Shown piece by piece: positions 36,561 through 44,906 of a stretch of DNA of 64,000 nucleotides; position 1 is the first letter of the stretch, and each line of letters begins with the position of its first letter. Made by a program: the position numbers and the translations under genes. A model generated the notes under the pieces. The model was given only the letters and a program-made list of their open reading frames with translations, was not told the origin of the DNA and did not search any database. The stretch is from Rossellomorea arthrocnemi (GTDB lineage Bacteria > Bacillota > Bacilli > Bacillales > Bacillaceae_B): contig NZ_CAJGBF010000006.1 in NCBI RefSeq assembly GCF_904424705.1, positions 62,001 to 126,000 on the forward strand, in the 5' to 3' direction.

Positions 36561-36643
36561 ATGCTTAAGTTAATATATATTGGTTATGTAACATTGTTTT
36601 TAAATTATGAGTTGAAAAATTCGAACTTAAGGAGGAGTGTCCA

Positions 36644-37207
36644 TTGAGCAACACAGATATAGATTCTAAAGAAGTTCTGACTGTGCGTGGCACATTAACG
36701 TTTAAAGAATATAAAAAGTTCTCATCTTTTCATAGTAGAAGATGGGTTATATGGTTTACGCTTTCTACATTTATACTGTTCTTTGCTTTAAGTATTTACT
36801 TTCTTTATAATCCTGGAGACATTTTTTCTTTTGGAGAAATGGCAGCCATTTTATTTGTGAGTTCTACGGTTTCAGTTTTTATTTCAGGAATATTTTTTCT
36901 TTACGCCAAAGCAGTTATTAGAATAAAAGCTACAAGAGAATATAAGAGTGACCAATTGATAAAGAAAGAATTCATTTATACATTTAGTGAAGAAGGGATA
37001 AATCAAAATAGAGATAGATCGATAAATTATATTGAATGGAATGAAATTGTTTTTGTTCGAGAATACCCTCCTATGTTTCTTATATATGTGTCAAAAAATA
37101 AATCCATCGTAATACCGATAAGGTTTTTTGAATCAATTGAAGAATTAAAGCTATTTAAACAAATTATTAGCGAGAATGTTCCATCAAAAAATAATAACAT
37201 TACCTAG
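36644..37207 (+). CDS. YcxB-like membrane protein
   Basis: A 187-residue protein with an N-terminal region GTLTFKEYKKFSSFHSRR, two membrane segments (about 34-54 and 66-88) and a C-terminal domain with YTFSEEGINQ, NYIEWNEIVFVRE and IPIRFF. This layout matches the YcxB family of unknown function. TTG at 36644 is fixed by AAGGAGGAG. It is part of the plus-strand small-gene array. Confidence 0.75.
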   Translation: MSNTDIDSKEVLTVRGTLTFKEYKKFSSFHSRRWVIWFTLSTFILFFALSIYFLYNPGDIFSFGEMAAILFVSSTVSVFISGIFFLYAKAVIRIKATREYKSDQLIKKEFIYTFSEEGINQNRDRSINYIEWNEIVFVREYPPMFLIYVSKNKSIVIPIRFFESIEELKLFKQIISENVPSKNNNIT

Positions 37208-37210
37208 AGA

Positions 37211-37244
37211 TTTCTTCCATTAAAGGGGGCGTTTATTTAAAAGG
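37211..37244 (+). repeat. Dispersed intergenic element, copy
   Basis: TTCTTCCATTAAAGGGGGCG then TTTATTTAAAAGG, immediately 3' of the YcxB-like gene; opposite orientation to the copy at 36521. Confidence 0.45.
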
Positions 37245-37314
37245 GGTTAATGCTTTTTTGTTGAATTTATGGGATTAACGTACAGCGTTACTTTTTTAGA
37301 GAGAGGTTGATGGT

Positions 37315-37755
37315 ATGGAATACTGGGAATTAGCTGAAAATCCTTCGGAAAGAGTTTATAGGAGACTAATAAAGGTTCTATGTGATAACTCAGATAAGTT
37401 CTATTTTGTGACAAGAAAAGAACTGAAATACAATCAAGAAGTAATTGCAAAGTTTAAACCGTACATTATAGAAAGTTATGAAACAAAGAAGTGGGCAAAT
37501 ACAATAACAAAAGGTCCAGCAGCGACGGTTTATGTAATTGAACCAAACAAAAAAACGTGTAAACTATTACAAGAATTTGCGAATAATTTATATGATTGGG
37601 TAGCTCCAAATTTACCTGAAGACTTAACATTTATAAAAAATAATTTTGCCTGGTTTTCCAGTACGACACACGAAGAATTTGGAAGTTTTTCAATTCGTTC
37701 AGATTATTACAGGGATCTAGTAAGAGGGATTCGCGGTTTAAAAGTACAAAAATAG
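37315..37755 (+). CDS. Hypothetical cytoplasmic protein
   Basis: A soluble protein of 146 residues with recognisable blocks: RKELKYNQEVIAKFKPYI (about 41-58), PAATVYVIEP (about 68-77) and LYDWVAPNLPEDLTFIKN (about 92-110). These recall a Bacillus family of short uncharacterised proteins; I cannot give a function. GAGAGG lies 11 bases before the ATG. Fifth-type cargo of the small-gene array. Confidence 0.65.
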   Translation: MEYWELAENPSERVYRRLIKVLCDNSDKFYFVTRKELKYNQEVIAKFKPYIIESYETKKWANTITKGPAATVYVIEPNKKTCKLLQEFANNLYDWVAPNLPEDLTFIKNNFAWFSSTTHEEFGSFSIRSDYYRDLVRGIRGLKVQK

Positions 37756-37776
37756 AATAACTCTTAATTATGCTAA

Positions 37777-37815
37777 CGGGAGCTTATCCGGAATAAGGAT
37801 GAGCTCCCCTTTATG
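37777..37815 (+). terminator. Terminator-like hairpin
   Basis: GGGAGCTTATCC pairs with GGATGAGCTCCC, followed by CTTTAT, just 3' of the preceding gene. Confidence 0.55.
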
Positions 37816-37959
37816 GTTAAAATTTTTCTTGAGTAAGCTGCTCGTTTGAAATAATTGGTATTAAGTTAGAGGGAGTTTAATTGCATAAGGGATTGAGTGT
37901 ATTGGAATATTTTGTGATAATAAGGGGATGTACATAAGAAAAACACAGAGGTGGTAATA

Positions 37960-38154
37960 ATGAGTATATTTTTTGCGTATATTGGATGGTTTTTTATGCC
38001 GATCCTTTGTATAGTTTTTTGTTTAAATTTAGTCTCCATAATAAAAAAGATTTTTAATGAAGAACCTACAGTCAGGAATACCTTCTTGCTAACCCTATCA
38101 TTTACCCTGATAATGTGGAGCATTGCGATAATTTCATCTATAGGTGATGCTTGA
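37960..38154 (+). CDS. Small membrane protein
   Basis: A 64-residue protein with two membrane segments (about 2-26 and 42-60). The ATG at 37960 follows GAGGTGG; a GTG at 37951 overlaps that site. It is followed 58 bases later by another tiny membrane protein gene, perhaps co-transcribed. No family recognised. Confidence 0.55.
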   Translation: MSIFFAYIGWFFMPILCIVFCLNLVSIIKKIFNEEPTVRNTFLLTLSFTLIMWSIAIISSIGDA

Positions 38155-38212
38155 AAAATGCTCATTTTCGAACCATAAGAAATAGATGGTTATTATATGG
38201 GAGGGAGAGCAA

Positions 38213-38341
38213 GTGGAGTTAGTTGGTATTTTTGGAATCATAATATTATTCCTTATTCTTCTATCAATTGAGGGTTCATTAAGAAAGCTAAATAAAACCA
38301 ATTCTGAAATCCTTGAAGAATTACGAAACAAAGATAAATAA
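38213..38341 (+). CDS. 42-residue membrane protein
   Basis: A single hydrophobic segment (VGIFGIIILFLILLSI) followed by a charged helix (SLRKLNKTNSEILEELRNKD). GTG at 38213 has GGGAGGGA upstream. Single-pass proteins with a short charged helix of this kind are common in Bacillus accessory regions. Function unknown. Confidence 0.55.
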   Translation: MELVGIFGIIILFLILLSIEGSLRKLNKTNSEILEELRNKDK

Positions 38342-38370
38342 TGTGTCATTCAAAACAAAAGTTATTCTAT

Positions 38371-38395
38371 AATAGGGGGCTTTAATTGAATAAGA
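38371..38395 (+). repeat. Dispersed intergenic element, copy
   Basis: AATAGGGGGCTTTAATTGAA then TAAG; the last copy of the array. Confidence 0.45.
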
Positions 38396-38400
38396 ACAAT

Positions 38401-38435
38401 AACAAAAAGCTTGGGATATCCCAAGCTTTTTGTTG
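38401..38435. terminator. Bidirectional intrinsic terminator
   Basis: AACAAAAAGCTTGGG and its exact complement form a perfect palindrome with A and T tracts on each side. It separates the array from ytkL. Confidence 0.85.
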
Positions 38436-38552
38436 AGTTATTTGTATTGTTAACTCACTTCTTATTTAGGTAACGAAAACGTATGCTATTTGGGCTGCAT
38501 TTTAGTTTTCTCCACATTAATTAAACTTCTTAATGTGGACCTCCCTCACTTA

Positions 38553-39233
38553 TTAATATTCAATCACATCTCCAGCCTTCATAACCTGCCCCTCAGAATC
38601 CTCGAGCATGTCGATGAATTTCTGCGGATCCTGTTTGATCGGCGGGAATGTATCATAGTGTATCGGCACGACTTTCTTCGCTTTTAGGAAGCTTGCTCCT
38701 GTTGCCGCATCTTCAGGTCCCATTGTGAAATTATCTCCGATTGGAAGGAAGGCAAGGTCGATTGGATGACGTTCTCCAATCAGTTTCATGTCTGAGAATA
38801 ATCCCGTGTCCCCTGCATGGAAGATGGTTTTTCCTTCAATCATGAGAAGAACGCCTGCTGGCATACCCATGTAGATGATTTCATTGCCGTCTGTGATGAG
38901 CCCCGATCCGTGGAAGGCTTGAGTCAGCTTCACTTTACCGAAGTCGAATTCATAGGCTCCACCTACGTGCATCGGATGGGTTTTCACTAGTTGCCAGCTT
39001 AGGTAAGTTGCCAGTTCGTGATTGGCGATGACGAGTGAATCGTTTTTCTTCGCGAGTTCGACTGTGTCACCTACATGGTCGTTGTGACCGTGGGTAAGAA
39101 TGATGACATCCGGTTTTTCATCTTCCAATTTAAGATCCGTCAGTTCGTTTCCGGTGATGAATGGATCGATAAGGATCGTTTTACCGTTTGTTTCGATTTT
39201 GACTACTGAATGTCCGTGAAATGAAATCTTCAT
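38553..39233 (-). CDS. ytkL: YtkL: metal-dependent hydrolase, UPF0173
   Basis: A metallo-beta-lactamase-fold hydrolase of 226 residues; physiological substrate unknown. The metal motif HGHNDH is at residues 48-53, with FHAGDTG (about 138-144) and a late IHYDTFPPI His block. The length and sequence fit YtkL of Bacillus. The ATG at 39233 follows GGAGGAGATGC. Confidence 0.92.
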   Translation of the reverse strand: MKISFHGHSVVKIETNGKTILIDPFITGNELTDLKLEDEKPDVIILTHGHNDHVGDTVELAKKNDSLVIANHELATYLSWQLVKTHPMHVGGAYEFDFGKVKLTQAFHGSGLITDGNEIIYMGMPAGVLLMIEGKTIFHAGDTGLFSDMKLIGERHPIDLAFLPIGDNFTMGPEDAATGASFLKAKKVVPIHYDTFPPIKQDPQKFIDMLEDSEGQVMKAGDVIEY

Positions 39234-39320
39234 TATGCATCTCCTCCAAATAAACTTATCTATTTTTCTTACTCTCGTATGCTATTTTATGTTATACCCG
39301 AATTTCATAAAATTAAGCGA

Positions 39321-39455
39321 GTGCTGGCTGATTTCCGCTGCAGGTGCTCGCTTTCCGCGGGGCGTGAGTTGAGCCTCCTCAGCTTCGCTTCCGGGGTCTC
39401 AACTTTCCCGCTTTTCCCGTGGATTCGAGCACCTTCCGCTTCACTCAGCTGACTA
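39321..39455. repeat. Structured 130-bp dispersed repeat, copy 2
   Basis: Compared with copy 1, the outer pair GGGGCTCG/CGAGCCCC is GGTGCTCG/CGAGCACC here, and the inner pair GGTGAG/CTCACC is GTTGAG/CTCAAC. Both changes preserve pairing. Confidence 0.85.
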
Positions 39456-39496
39456 GCGTAACACAGTGCACTTCAGTAACTCTAATTAATTTACAC

Positions 39497-39534
39497 AAAA
39501 AAAGCCGACTGAACATTCCCATGCAGTCGGCTTC
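39497..39534 (-). terminator. Terminator of ald
   Basis: AAGCCGACT pairs with AGTCGGCTT and is followed by a run of seven T on the minus strand. Confidence 0.9.
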
Positions 39535-39540
39535 GTGGTG

Positions 39541-40659
39541 TTATTGTTGCTCTAATTGTGTTCTAGTATCTGAGTAGTCTACAGTATGTGCTTCGGCAAC
39601 TGCCTGGTACGTCACATATCCGTTTAATGTGTTGATACCTTTAAGTAGCGCTTCGTTGTCCAGGCACGCTTTTTTGTAGCCCTTGTTTGCGATTTGAACC
39701 GCGTATGGTACGGTTACGTTTGTTAATGCGATGGTAGACGTACGTGGTACGGCACCAGGCATATTGGCAACGGCATAGTGCACAACGCCGTGCTTGACGT
39801 AAGTTGGATCGTCATGTGTTGTGATGCGGTCTGTCGTTTCGAAGATTCCGCCTTGGTCGATGGCGATATCGACAACAACTGAACCAGGTGTCATGGCTTT
39901 GATCATATCTTCTGTTACCAATTTAGGTGCTTTCGCTCCTGGAATCAGTACAGCACCGATGACAAGGTCTGCTTCTCTTACAGCTTGTTCGATATTTAAC
40001 GGGTTGGACATAAGCGTTGTTACGTCGCTACCGAAGATATCATCAAGCTGACGAAGGCGATCCGGGTTAAGGTCAAGGATCGTGACATTGGCACCAAGTC
40101 CGACAGCCATTTTCGCTGCGTTCGTACCGGCAACTCCTCCACCGATGATCGTTACTTTACTGCGGCGAACACCAGGGACACCTGAAAGGAGTACACCTTT
40201 CCCACCGTGGATCTTCTCTAAGAACTGGGCACCGATTTGAGTCGCCATACGTCCAGCCACTTCACTCATCGGAGTCAGTAATGGAAGGGCACGATTCAGT
40301 TCAACCGTTTCGTACGCGATTCCGATCACTTTATTATCAATTAACGCTTTCGTTAATTCCGGTTCTGGAGCAAGATGTAAATATGTAAATAAGATAAGCC
40401 CCTCGCGGAAATAAGAGTACTCACTTGGAAGCGGCTCTTTTACCTTCATGACCATATCCATGGACCATGCTTCCGCTGCAGAATCGACGATGTGTCCACC
40501 TGCTGCTTTGTAATCTTCGTCTGTGAATCCTGAGCCCAATCCAGCTCCTGATTCAATGTAAACCTCATGTCCATAAAGAACCAGATTCACAACACCAGCC
40601 GGGGTCATCGCAACCCGATTTTCGTTATTTTTAATTTCCATTGGTACACCAATACGCAT
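39541..40659 (-). CDS. ald: Alanine dehydrogenase
   Basis: Ald reversibly deaminates L-alanine to pyruvate with NAD and lets Bacillus use alanine as carbon and nitrogen source. The 372-residue product starts [20 protein letters not shown], the family's hallmark N-terminus, and carries the NAD-binding [10 protein letters not shown] segment and the [14 protein letters not shown] signature. I use the ATG at 40659 with GGAGGTAGG upstream rather than the earlier in-frame start at 40701. Confidence 0.96.
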   Translation of the reverse strand: MRIGVPMEIKNNENRVAMTPAGVVNLVLYGHEVYIESGAGLGSGFTDEDYKAAGGHIVDSAAEAWSMDMVMKVKEPLPSEYSYFREGLILFTYLHLAPEPELTKALIDNKVIGIAYETVELNRALPLLTPMSEVAGRMATQIGAQFLEKIHGGKGVLLSGVPGVRRSKVTIIGGGVAGTNAAKMAVGLGANVTILDLNPDRLRQLDDIFGSDVTTLMSNPLNIEQAVREADLVIGAVLIPGAKAPKLVTEDMIKAMTPGSVVVDIAIDQGGIFETTDRITTHDDPTYVKHGVVHYAVANMPGAVPRTSTIALTNVTVPYAVQIANKGYKKACLDNEALLKGINTLNGYVTYQAVAEAHTVDYSDTRTQLEQQ

Positions 40660-40900
40660 ACTAAGCCTACCTCCTAAATGCACTATTGCTCCTTGGAGCA
40701 TTTACTTCCTAAATATAACACTATTCATATATAATAGCGAAGGGCAATTACTCACCCTGTAAGCACTTACATTCTAACAAATAAATAAGGAAATATCTCT
40801 ACTTTTCTTTAAAAAATAAAATGATTATTTCTTCGCTTTTTTGCAAAAATTCTTTAAAATAGAAACGGTGCATCTTAGTATACCCAAAGGAGACTTTTTT

Positions 40901-42229
40901 ATGAAACAACCCATGATCGAACGGCTCGGACTCGAAAAGGTCCCACCACAATTAAAATCAACCACATGGATCGAATACTTCATCATACAGCTCGCCTTCT
41001 CCGTGAACGCAGGAAACTTCCTCATCCCGGCACTGGCCGTTTTAGAAGGCGGACTATCCTTCCAGGCAGCGTTCCTTGCCACCGTACTCGGAGCAAGCGT
41101 CGCCTTCCTATTCGTATCATTCTTGTCACTACCGGGCTCCCGCTACGGCCTGCCCGCACAATACGTCCTGAGATCCATCATCGGAACCCGGCTGTCAATG
41201 CTCATCGCATCCCCCATCCGGTCCCTGACGTCCCTCTACTGGTTCAGCGTCCAAACCATCGGAGGAACCTTCGTCATCATCTCCATGGTGGAAAAAGTAA
41301 CACCGTACACCATACCATTCATACCCGTCGCCATCGGACTCGCCATCATCATGACCCTTCTGGCCCTCATCGGCTTCGAAGCCGTCAAAAAAGCGACCAA
41401 ACTATTCATCCCGATCCTCGTGATCGGCCAGGGAATCATCCTCTACCTGTTCCTAACAAAAGGAGCCGATTCCCTCACAACGCTGAACCAAGGCCAGGAA
41501 CCCTTCTCCAGCGGAACGTTCCTATTCTACTCAAGCCTCGTCTTCGTCCAATACATCTCAGGCGTCAGCGCATCCTCCGACATCACCCGCTACAGCAAAA
41601 GCGACCGTCACGGATTCTGGGGCCTGTATGGTGGAAACGTCGTCGGATTCATGATGACGGCGCTCCTTGGAGGATTGAGTGCCAGCTTGTTCCAGGATCT
41701 GAATCCATTCGTGGCAGCGGGTCAGCTCACTGACTCCAGCCTGCTTCTATTGGTGATCACGGCTTGTGCGATGGTATCGATGATTTCGATTAATCTTAGT
41801 AATGCGTATACAGGGGGATACAGTTTGTTGAATGCACTGCCGTCCCTATCGAGAATTCAAAGTGCCCTGCTGTTCAGTGTCGCCGGGATTATTTTAAGTT
41901 CGTTTCCCCAGCTGGTTTATAATGCGCAGGAGTATATTTCGTATTTGGGGATCCTGGTTATTCCGATATCGGCGATTGTGGTGGCTGATTATTTGGTTAT
42001 TCGGAGAGGGAGGATTTCTGAGAGTGCGCTGGTGAGGCTGGCGAGTGGGGAGTCGAATGTTAATCGTGAGGCGTTGATTGTGTTAGGGGTTGGGATGGTG
42101 TTTTATTTGGTGATTCCGGATTCGTTTTCGCCGGGGTTTAGTTGTTTTATAATGACTTCTATTATATATGTTTTAAGTAAAATGCGGAGGAGGATGGAAG
42201 AGCAAGAGGCTATTCAGAAGCTTGGTTAA
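40901..42229 (+). CDS. NCS1-family (purine/cytosine permease-like) transporter
   Basis: A 442-residue integral membrane protein with about 12 segments. It resembles cytosine/purine and allantoin permeases (NCS1), including an N-terminal VPPQLKSTTWIEYF block and NLSNAYTGGYSLLN in the later core. ATG at 40901 follows CAAAGGAGA. The first two thirds use C-ending codons heavily, while the part after about 41750 uses T- and G-ending codons, a visible switch within one gene. Substrate unknown; purine, pyrimidine or hydantoin-like compounds are typical. Confidence 0.85.
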   Translation: MKQPMIERLGLEKVPPQLKSTTWIEYFIIQLAFSVNAGNFLIPALAVLEGGLSFQAAFLATVLGASVAFLFVSFLSLPGSRYGLPAQYVLRSIIGTRLSMLIASPIRSLTSLYWFSVQTIGGTFVIISMVEKVTPYTIPFIPVAIGLAIIMTLLALIGFEAVKKATKLFIPILVIGQGIILYLFLTKGADSLTTLNQGQEPFSSGTFLFYSSLVFVQYISGVSASSDITRYSKSDRHGFWGLYGGNVVGFMMTALLGGLSASLFQDLNPFVAAGQLTDSSLLLLVITACAMVSMISINLSNAYTGGYSLLNALPSLSRIQSALLFSVAGIILSSFPQLVYNAQEYISYLGILVIPISAIVVADYLVIRRGRISESALVRLASGESNVNREALIVLGVGMVFYLVIPDSFSPGFSCFIMTSIIYVLSKMRRRMEEQEAIQKLG

Positions 42230-42232
42230 CGT

Positions 42233-42268
42233 AAAAGAGTGAACCTGTAAGCAAAGTTCACTCTTTAC
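42233..42268. terminator. Terminator of the permease gene
   Basis: AAAGAGTGAAC pairs with GTTCACTCTTT, with A/T tracts on both flanks. Confidence 0.8.
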
Positions 42269-42381
42269 TTATTATATTCTCCTTCCTAATTAACCTAGTA
42301 TCACTTAAAGATATAATGCAAATTTGATTCCGCACTAGAGTTGATGCAGCAACACAAAAATCACTGTGAATTTTCTGGTTT

Positions 42382-43167
42382 TCAGCCTTGTACTCTTGTG
42401 GTTTCAAAATAACTTTGAATCAAATCTAAGCAATGTTCATCTCCTAAAGTGGATTCAAATTCCATTAAATCACGTTTTTTAATTCCAACTCTCTCGTCGT
42501 CCAAGTAAAATGAAAAATAAAAAATAACTTGAATGATACTGTTGATAACCACCTCTATATGAGATAAGTGTACATGAATCATATCTTCATCTAATAATAT
42601 GTAATCAGAAAGATACTTGTGTGGTGTAAAATTATCCTTTGTATTGACGTGGACAATACTAGAAAAATCAGAGTATAAAGTGTATAAATTCATGTATACA
42701 CTTTTCACTGGGGTACACTCATAATAATCAAGTACAAATCTTGTAAGTCTTCCCACTTTATGTGTATCCTGCATACTCTTTAATTCACGCAAAGATTCTG
42801 TTACAGAGAATATCCTATTTTTCTTATTCTCTTTATATTCTATATATCTACTAATTGCTAACGAAAACCTAAAGAATGACTCTATAGCAGATCGCAATAT
42901 TTGTTTGGAAGCATTAATATAATTTATATTTGTTAGATCGTAGCTAATAATTAGATTATTCTTACATTCATTAAAGAAATTTTCTATATTACTACGGCTA
43001 TCTACTTCAGTGATAGAGTTTGTTAAGGTTGTATATAGATATATTTTCTTATAGATTATCAGGAGCCTATCTTTCAACTCGGTATTAGTAAAAAATACTC
43101 TTTCATTCAAGAGTTTCTCATAAAGTTCATAATCTAACTGCCAATTTGGTTTGATATCTTCAAACAT
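42382..43167 (-). CDS. Unknown protein, third gene of the ParA operon
   Basis: A 261-residue, mostly helical protein without signal or membrane segments. I recognise no family. Visible blocks are NINYINASKQILRSAIESFF, YECTPVKSVYMNLYTLYSDF and a His-rich HVHLSHIEVVIN. The arrangement of long helices with conserved His and Ser resembles uncharacterised proteins linked to abortive infection, but that is only an impression. The ATG at 43167 is chosen over TTG 43176. It begins 14 bases after the second operon gene. Confidence 0.65.
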   Translation of the reverse strand: MFEDIKPNWQLDYELYEKLLNERVFFTNTELKDRLLIIYKKIYLYTTLTNSITEVDSRSNIENFFNECKNNLIISYDLTNINYINASKQILRSAIESFFRFSLAISRYIEYKENKKNRIFSVTESLRELKSMQDTHKVGRLTRFVLDYYECTPVKSVYMNLYTLYSDFSSIVHVNTKDNFTPHKYLSDYILLDEDMIHVHLSHIEVVINSIIQVIFYFSFYLDDERVGIKKRDLMEFESTLGDEHCLDLIQSYFETTRVQG

Positions 43168-43181
43168 TGTCTTCAACTCAC

Positions 43182-43607
43182 TTAAGATTCAATTATTGAA
43201 CGCCAACCCTCTATTACTTCTTTATTACCACTCTTCAGCTTCTTTTCTTCATCGCTTCGTATGCTTTTTTTATTTTGTGGATTGACATCTCTTTTATATT
43301 TTATTGACAAGAAGTTTTGTATATTCCTTTCTAGTTGCATAAAATGAGCTTTGTTTTCCTTTTTATAGGACCTAAGGTCTTTAATAATTCGAGCATATAG
43401 TGTTGGTCTGGAATCAAATAAATAGTCCTTATAACTTTCAAGTAATACCTCAGTTGTAAACTCTTTTAAATCCTTATTTTTTTCAAAATGCAGCTTTTCC
43501 AGTATAATCTCACTTAATACAGCAACACTTAAAAAAAGTAAACTTTCTATTATTTCCTCATTTAATTCTTCACTATTTATTTCCAAAAAATCCTTAATAT
43601 AATTCAT
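43182..43607 (-). CDS. Unknown small protein, second gene of the ParA operon
   Basis: A 141-residue protein with an acidic N-terminal half (NSEELNEEIIESLLFLSVAV) and a basic C-terminal half (KYKRDVNPQNKKSIRSDEEK). In partition systems the gene after parA often encodes a DNA-binding partner, and the charge pattern would allow that, but no helix-turn-helix or ribbon motif is evident. ATG at 43607 follows AGAGAGGTGTC. Confidence 0.6.
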   Translation of the reverse strand: MNYIKDFLEINSEELNEEIIESLLFLSVAVLSEIILEKLHFEKNKDLKEFTTEVLLESYKDYLFDSRPTLYARIIKDLRSYKKENKAHFMQLERNIQNFLSIKYKRDVNPQNKKSIRSDEEKKLKSGNKEVIEGWRSIIES

Positions 43608-43627
43608 ATTGACACCTCTCTTTAATG

Positions 43628-44452
43628 TCAAAGTGCTTTTCTGATAAATTCATCACATAAGTGAATAATTTCTTCTCTAGAATATTCCATATCATACATT
43701 AACGTGGATAATCTTCCCGTTCTAACTCTTTCATATTCTGATAGTTTACTTTCAAAGTGCGGTTCGTCCTCAAAAGATTCTTGAATTGCTATTCTGCCGT
43801 GTCTCTCTTCCTTACATAAGGTGAAAACTATTCCAATGTTATTTAAATTATGCCCCCTCAACGCATAGTCTTTACCCATTATTTTATGTAATAATGAATA
43901 TCCTAATGACGAGAAAACGTCTGGTGCAATTGGAACTAAGTAATAGTTTGATGCTAACAGAGCAGCTTGTGAATATATTGAGTATGTCGCAGGGGTATCT
44001 ATTAAAATATAATCCAAATCATAATTCTCAAGAACATTTTCCTCAATAAAACTTGCAAGGATTTTTTCTGCCCCACGTCGACTTGATTCATAATCAATAA
44101 GTTCTAAATCACCTGGAATTAAATATAGTTGTTTTTCATGAACAGACTTATGCAATTTAATAACTAAGTCTTCATGTGTATAAGATTGAGCTTCCATAGC
44201 TACTCCGCTTCCCCGATTTTCCATAACAACACTTGCTATAGTTTTTCTTTCTTTTCTTAATTTTTCATATTCGCTTATGGTTTTAAATTTTGTAAAAAGA
44301 GCTTGGGTTGCATTAAATTGTGGATCCATATCAATTACTAAAACATTTTTATTAAAATGCCTTACTAATGTATCAGCAATATTAATAGTAGTAGTAGTCT
44401 TACCGACTCCACCTTTCATATTAATAAATGAAATAATCTTTGTGTTCTCCAT
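43628..44452 (-). CDS. ParA/MinD-family ATPase
   Basis: A 274-residue ATPase with the deviant Walker A KGGVGKTTTT (residues 13-22), switch I-like VIDMDPQFNATQALF and Walker B DYILIDTPATYS. Such proteins position plasmids, chromosomes or complexes by cycling on DNA or membranes. ATG at 44452 has GGAGG eleven bases upstream. It heads an operon with two unknown genes, and no plasmid replication gene or visible centromere-like repeat is near. A chromosomal, possibly defensive, role is therefore as likely as partition. Confidence 0.85.
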   Translation of the reverse strand: MENTKIISFINMKGGVGKTTTTINIADTLVRHFNKNVLVIDMDPQFNATQALFTKFKTISEYEKLRKERKTIASVVMENRGSGVAMEAQSYTHEDLVIKLHKSVHEKQLYLIPGDLELIDYESSRRGAEKILASFIEENVLENYDLDYILIDTPATYSIYSQAALLASNYYLVPIAPDVFSSLGYSLLHKIMGKDYALRGHNLNNIGIVFTLCKEERHGRIAIQESFEDEPHFESKLSEYERVRTGRLSTLMYDMEYSREEIIHLCDEFIRKAL

Positions 44453-44472
44453 TAATATTATAGCCTCCATTA

Positions 44473-44906
44473 ACTAGTAAAGTTATATTTATTATTTTAT
44501 AACAAATAGAAAATATTGTAACCGTTTATTTACTACAGAAAAATGTTAGAATTTTGAGTTTTTAATATTATATCAAGCTCCTCTTCATTAACTTGCTTCA
44601 GTATTTTTCTACTTCCAGAAAATATACTTCTACCTTAAATCTTCTGTAATTAGAACATTCTTAGAATGCAATTCTCCATGATAATCATTACAATAATGAA
44701 CAACTTTAATCCATTCAAGTAAATTTGAACCTTTTGTCCCAGCCTCCTTTTAATAAAACTGCATGAAATTCATTATAATTTTTTCGATAACTACCTATTC
44801 TAAAAAAATTACCTTTATGATAAAATTTTTATATAAAAATTCCCAAATAAGACAAACTATTCCCTATTGTTCTTATACATGTTTTTAATTATTTAGGAGG
44901 GTTAAT
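44473..44906. other. Divergent AT-rich region with kinase relic
   Basis: It holds the 5' regions of the ParA operon and of the DUF262 gene (AGGAGGG at 44896). Within it, 44634-44719 on the minus strand encodes EWIKVVHYCNDYHGELHSKN then VLITEDLR. This resembles the catalytic HGDLHxxN loop of a protein-kinase-like fold, with no start and stops on both sides. Confidence 0.45.
44634..44719 (-). pseudogene. Fragment of a kinase-like protein
   Basis: Only the loop around YHGELHSKNVLI survives. It is too short to function and suggests that a larger gene once lay here. Confidence 0.4.

Noticed and set aside
35741-38395. True integron
   Set aside because: No integron-type integrase, and the elements are short and variable compared with attC sites; only the layout is similar.
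40966-41733. 255-codon plus-strand frame
   Set aside because: It is an out-of-frame shadow of the NCS1 permease caused by its C-rich codons; the product is an unnatural Arg/His/Pro-rich string.
43628-44452. Plasmid origin
   Set aside because: ParA alone is not evidence for one; no replication initiator, iterons or parS-like repeats are visible.
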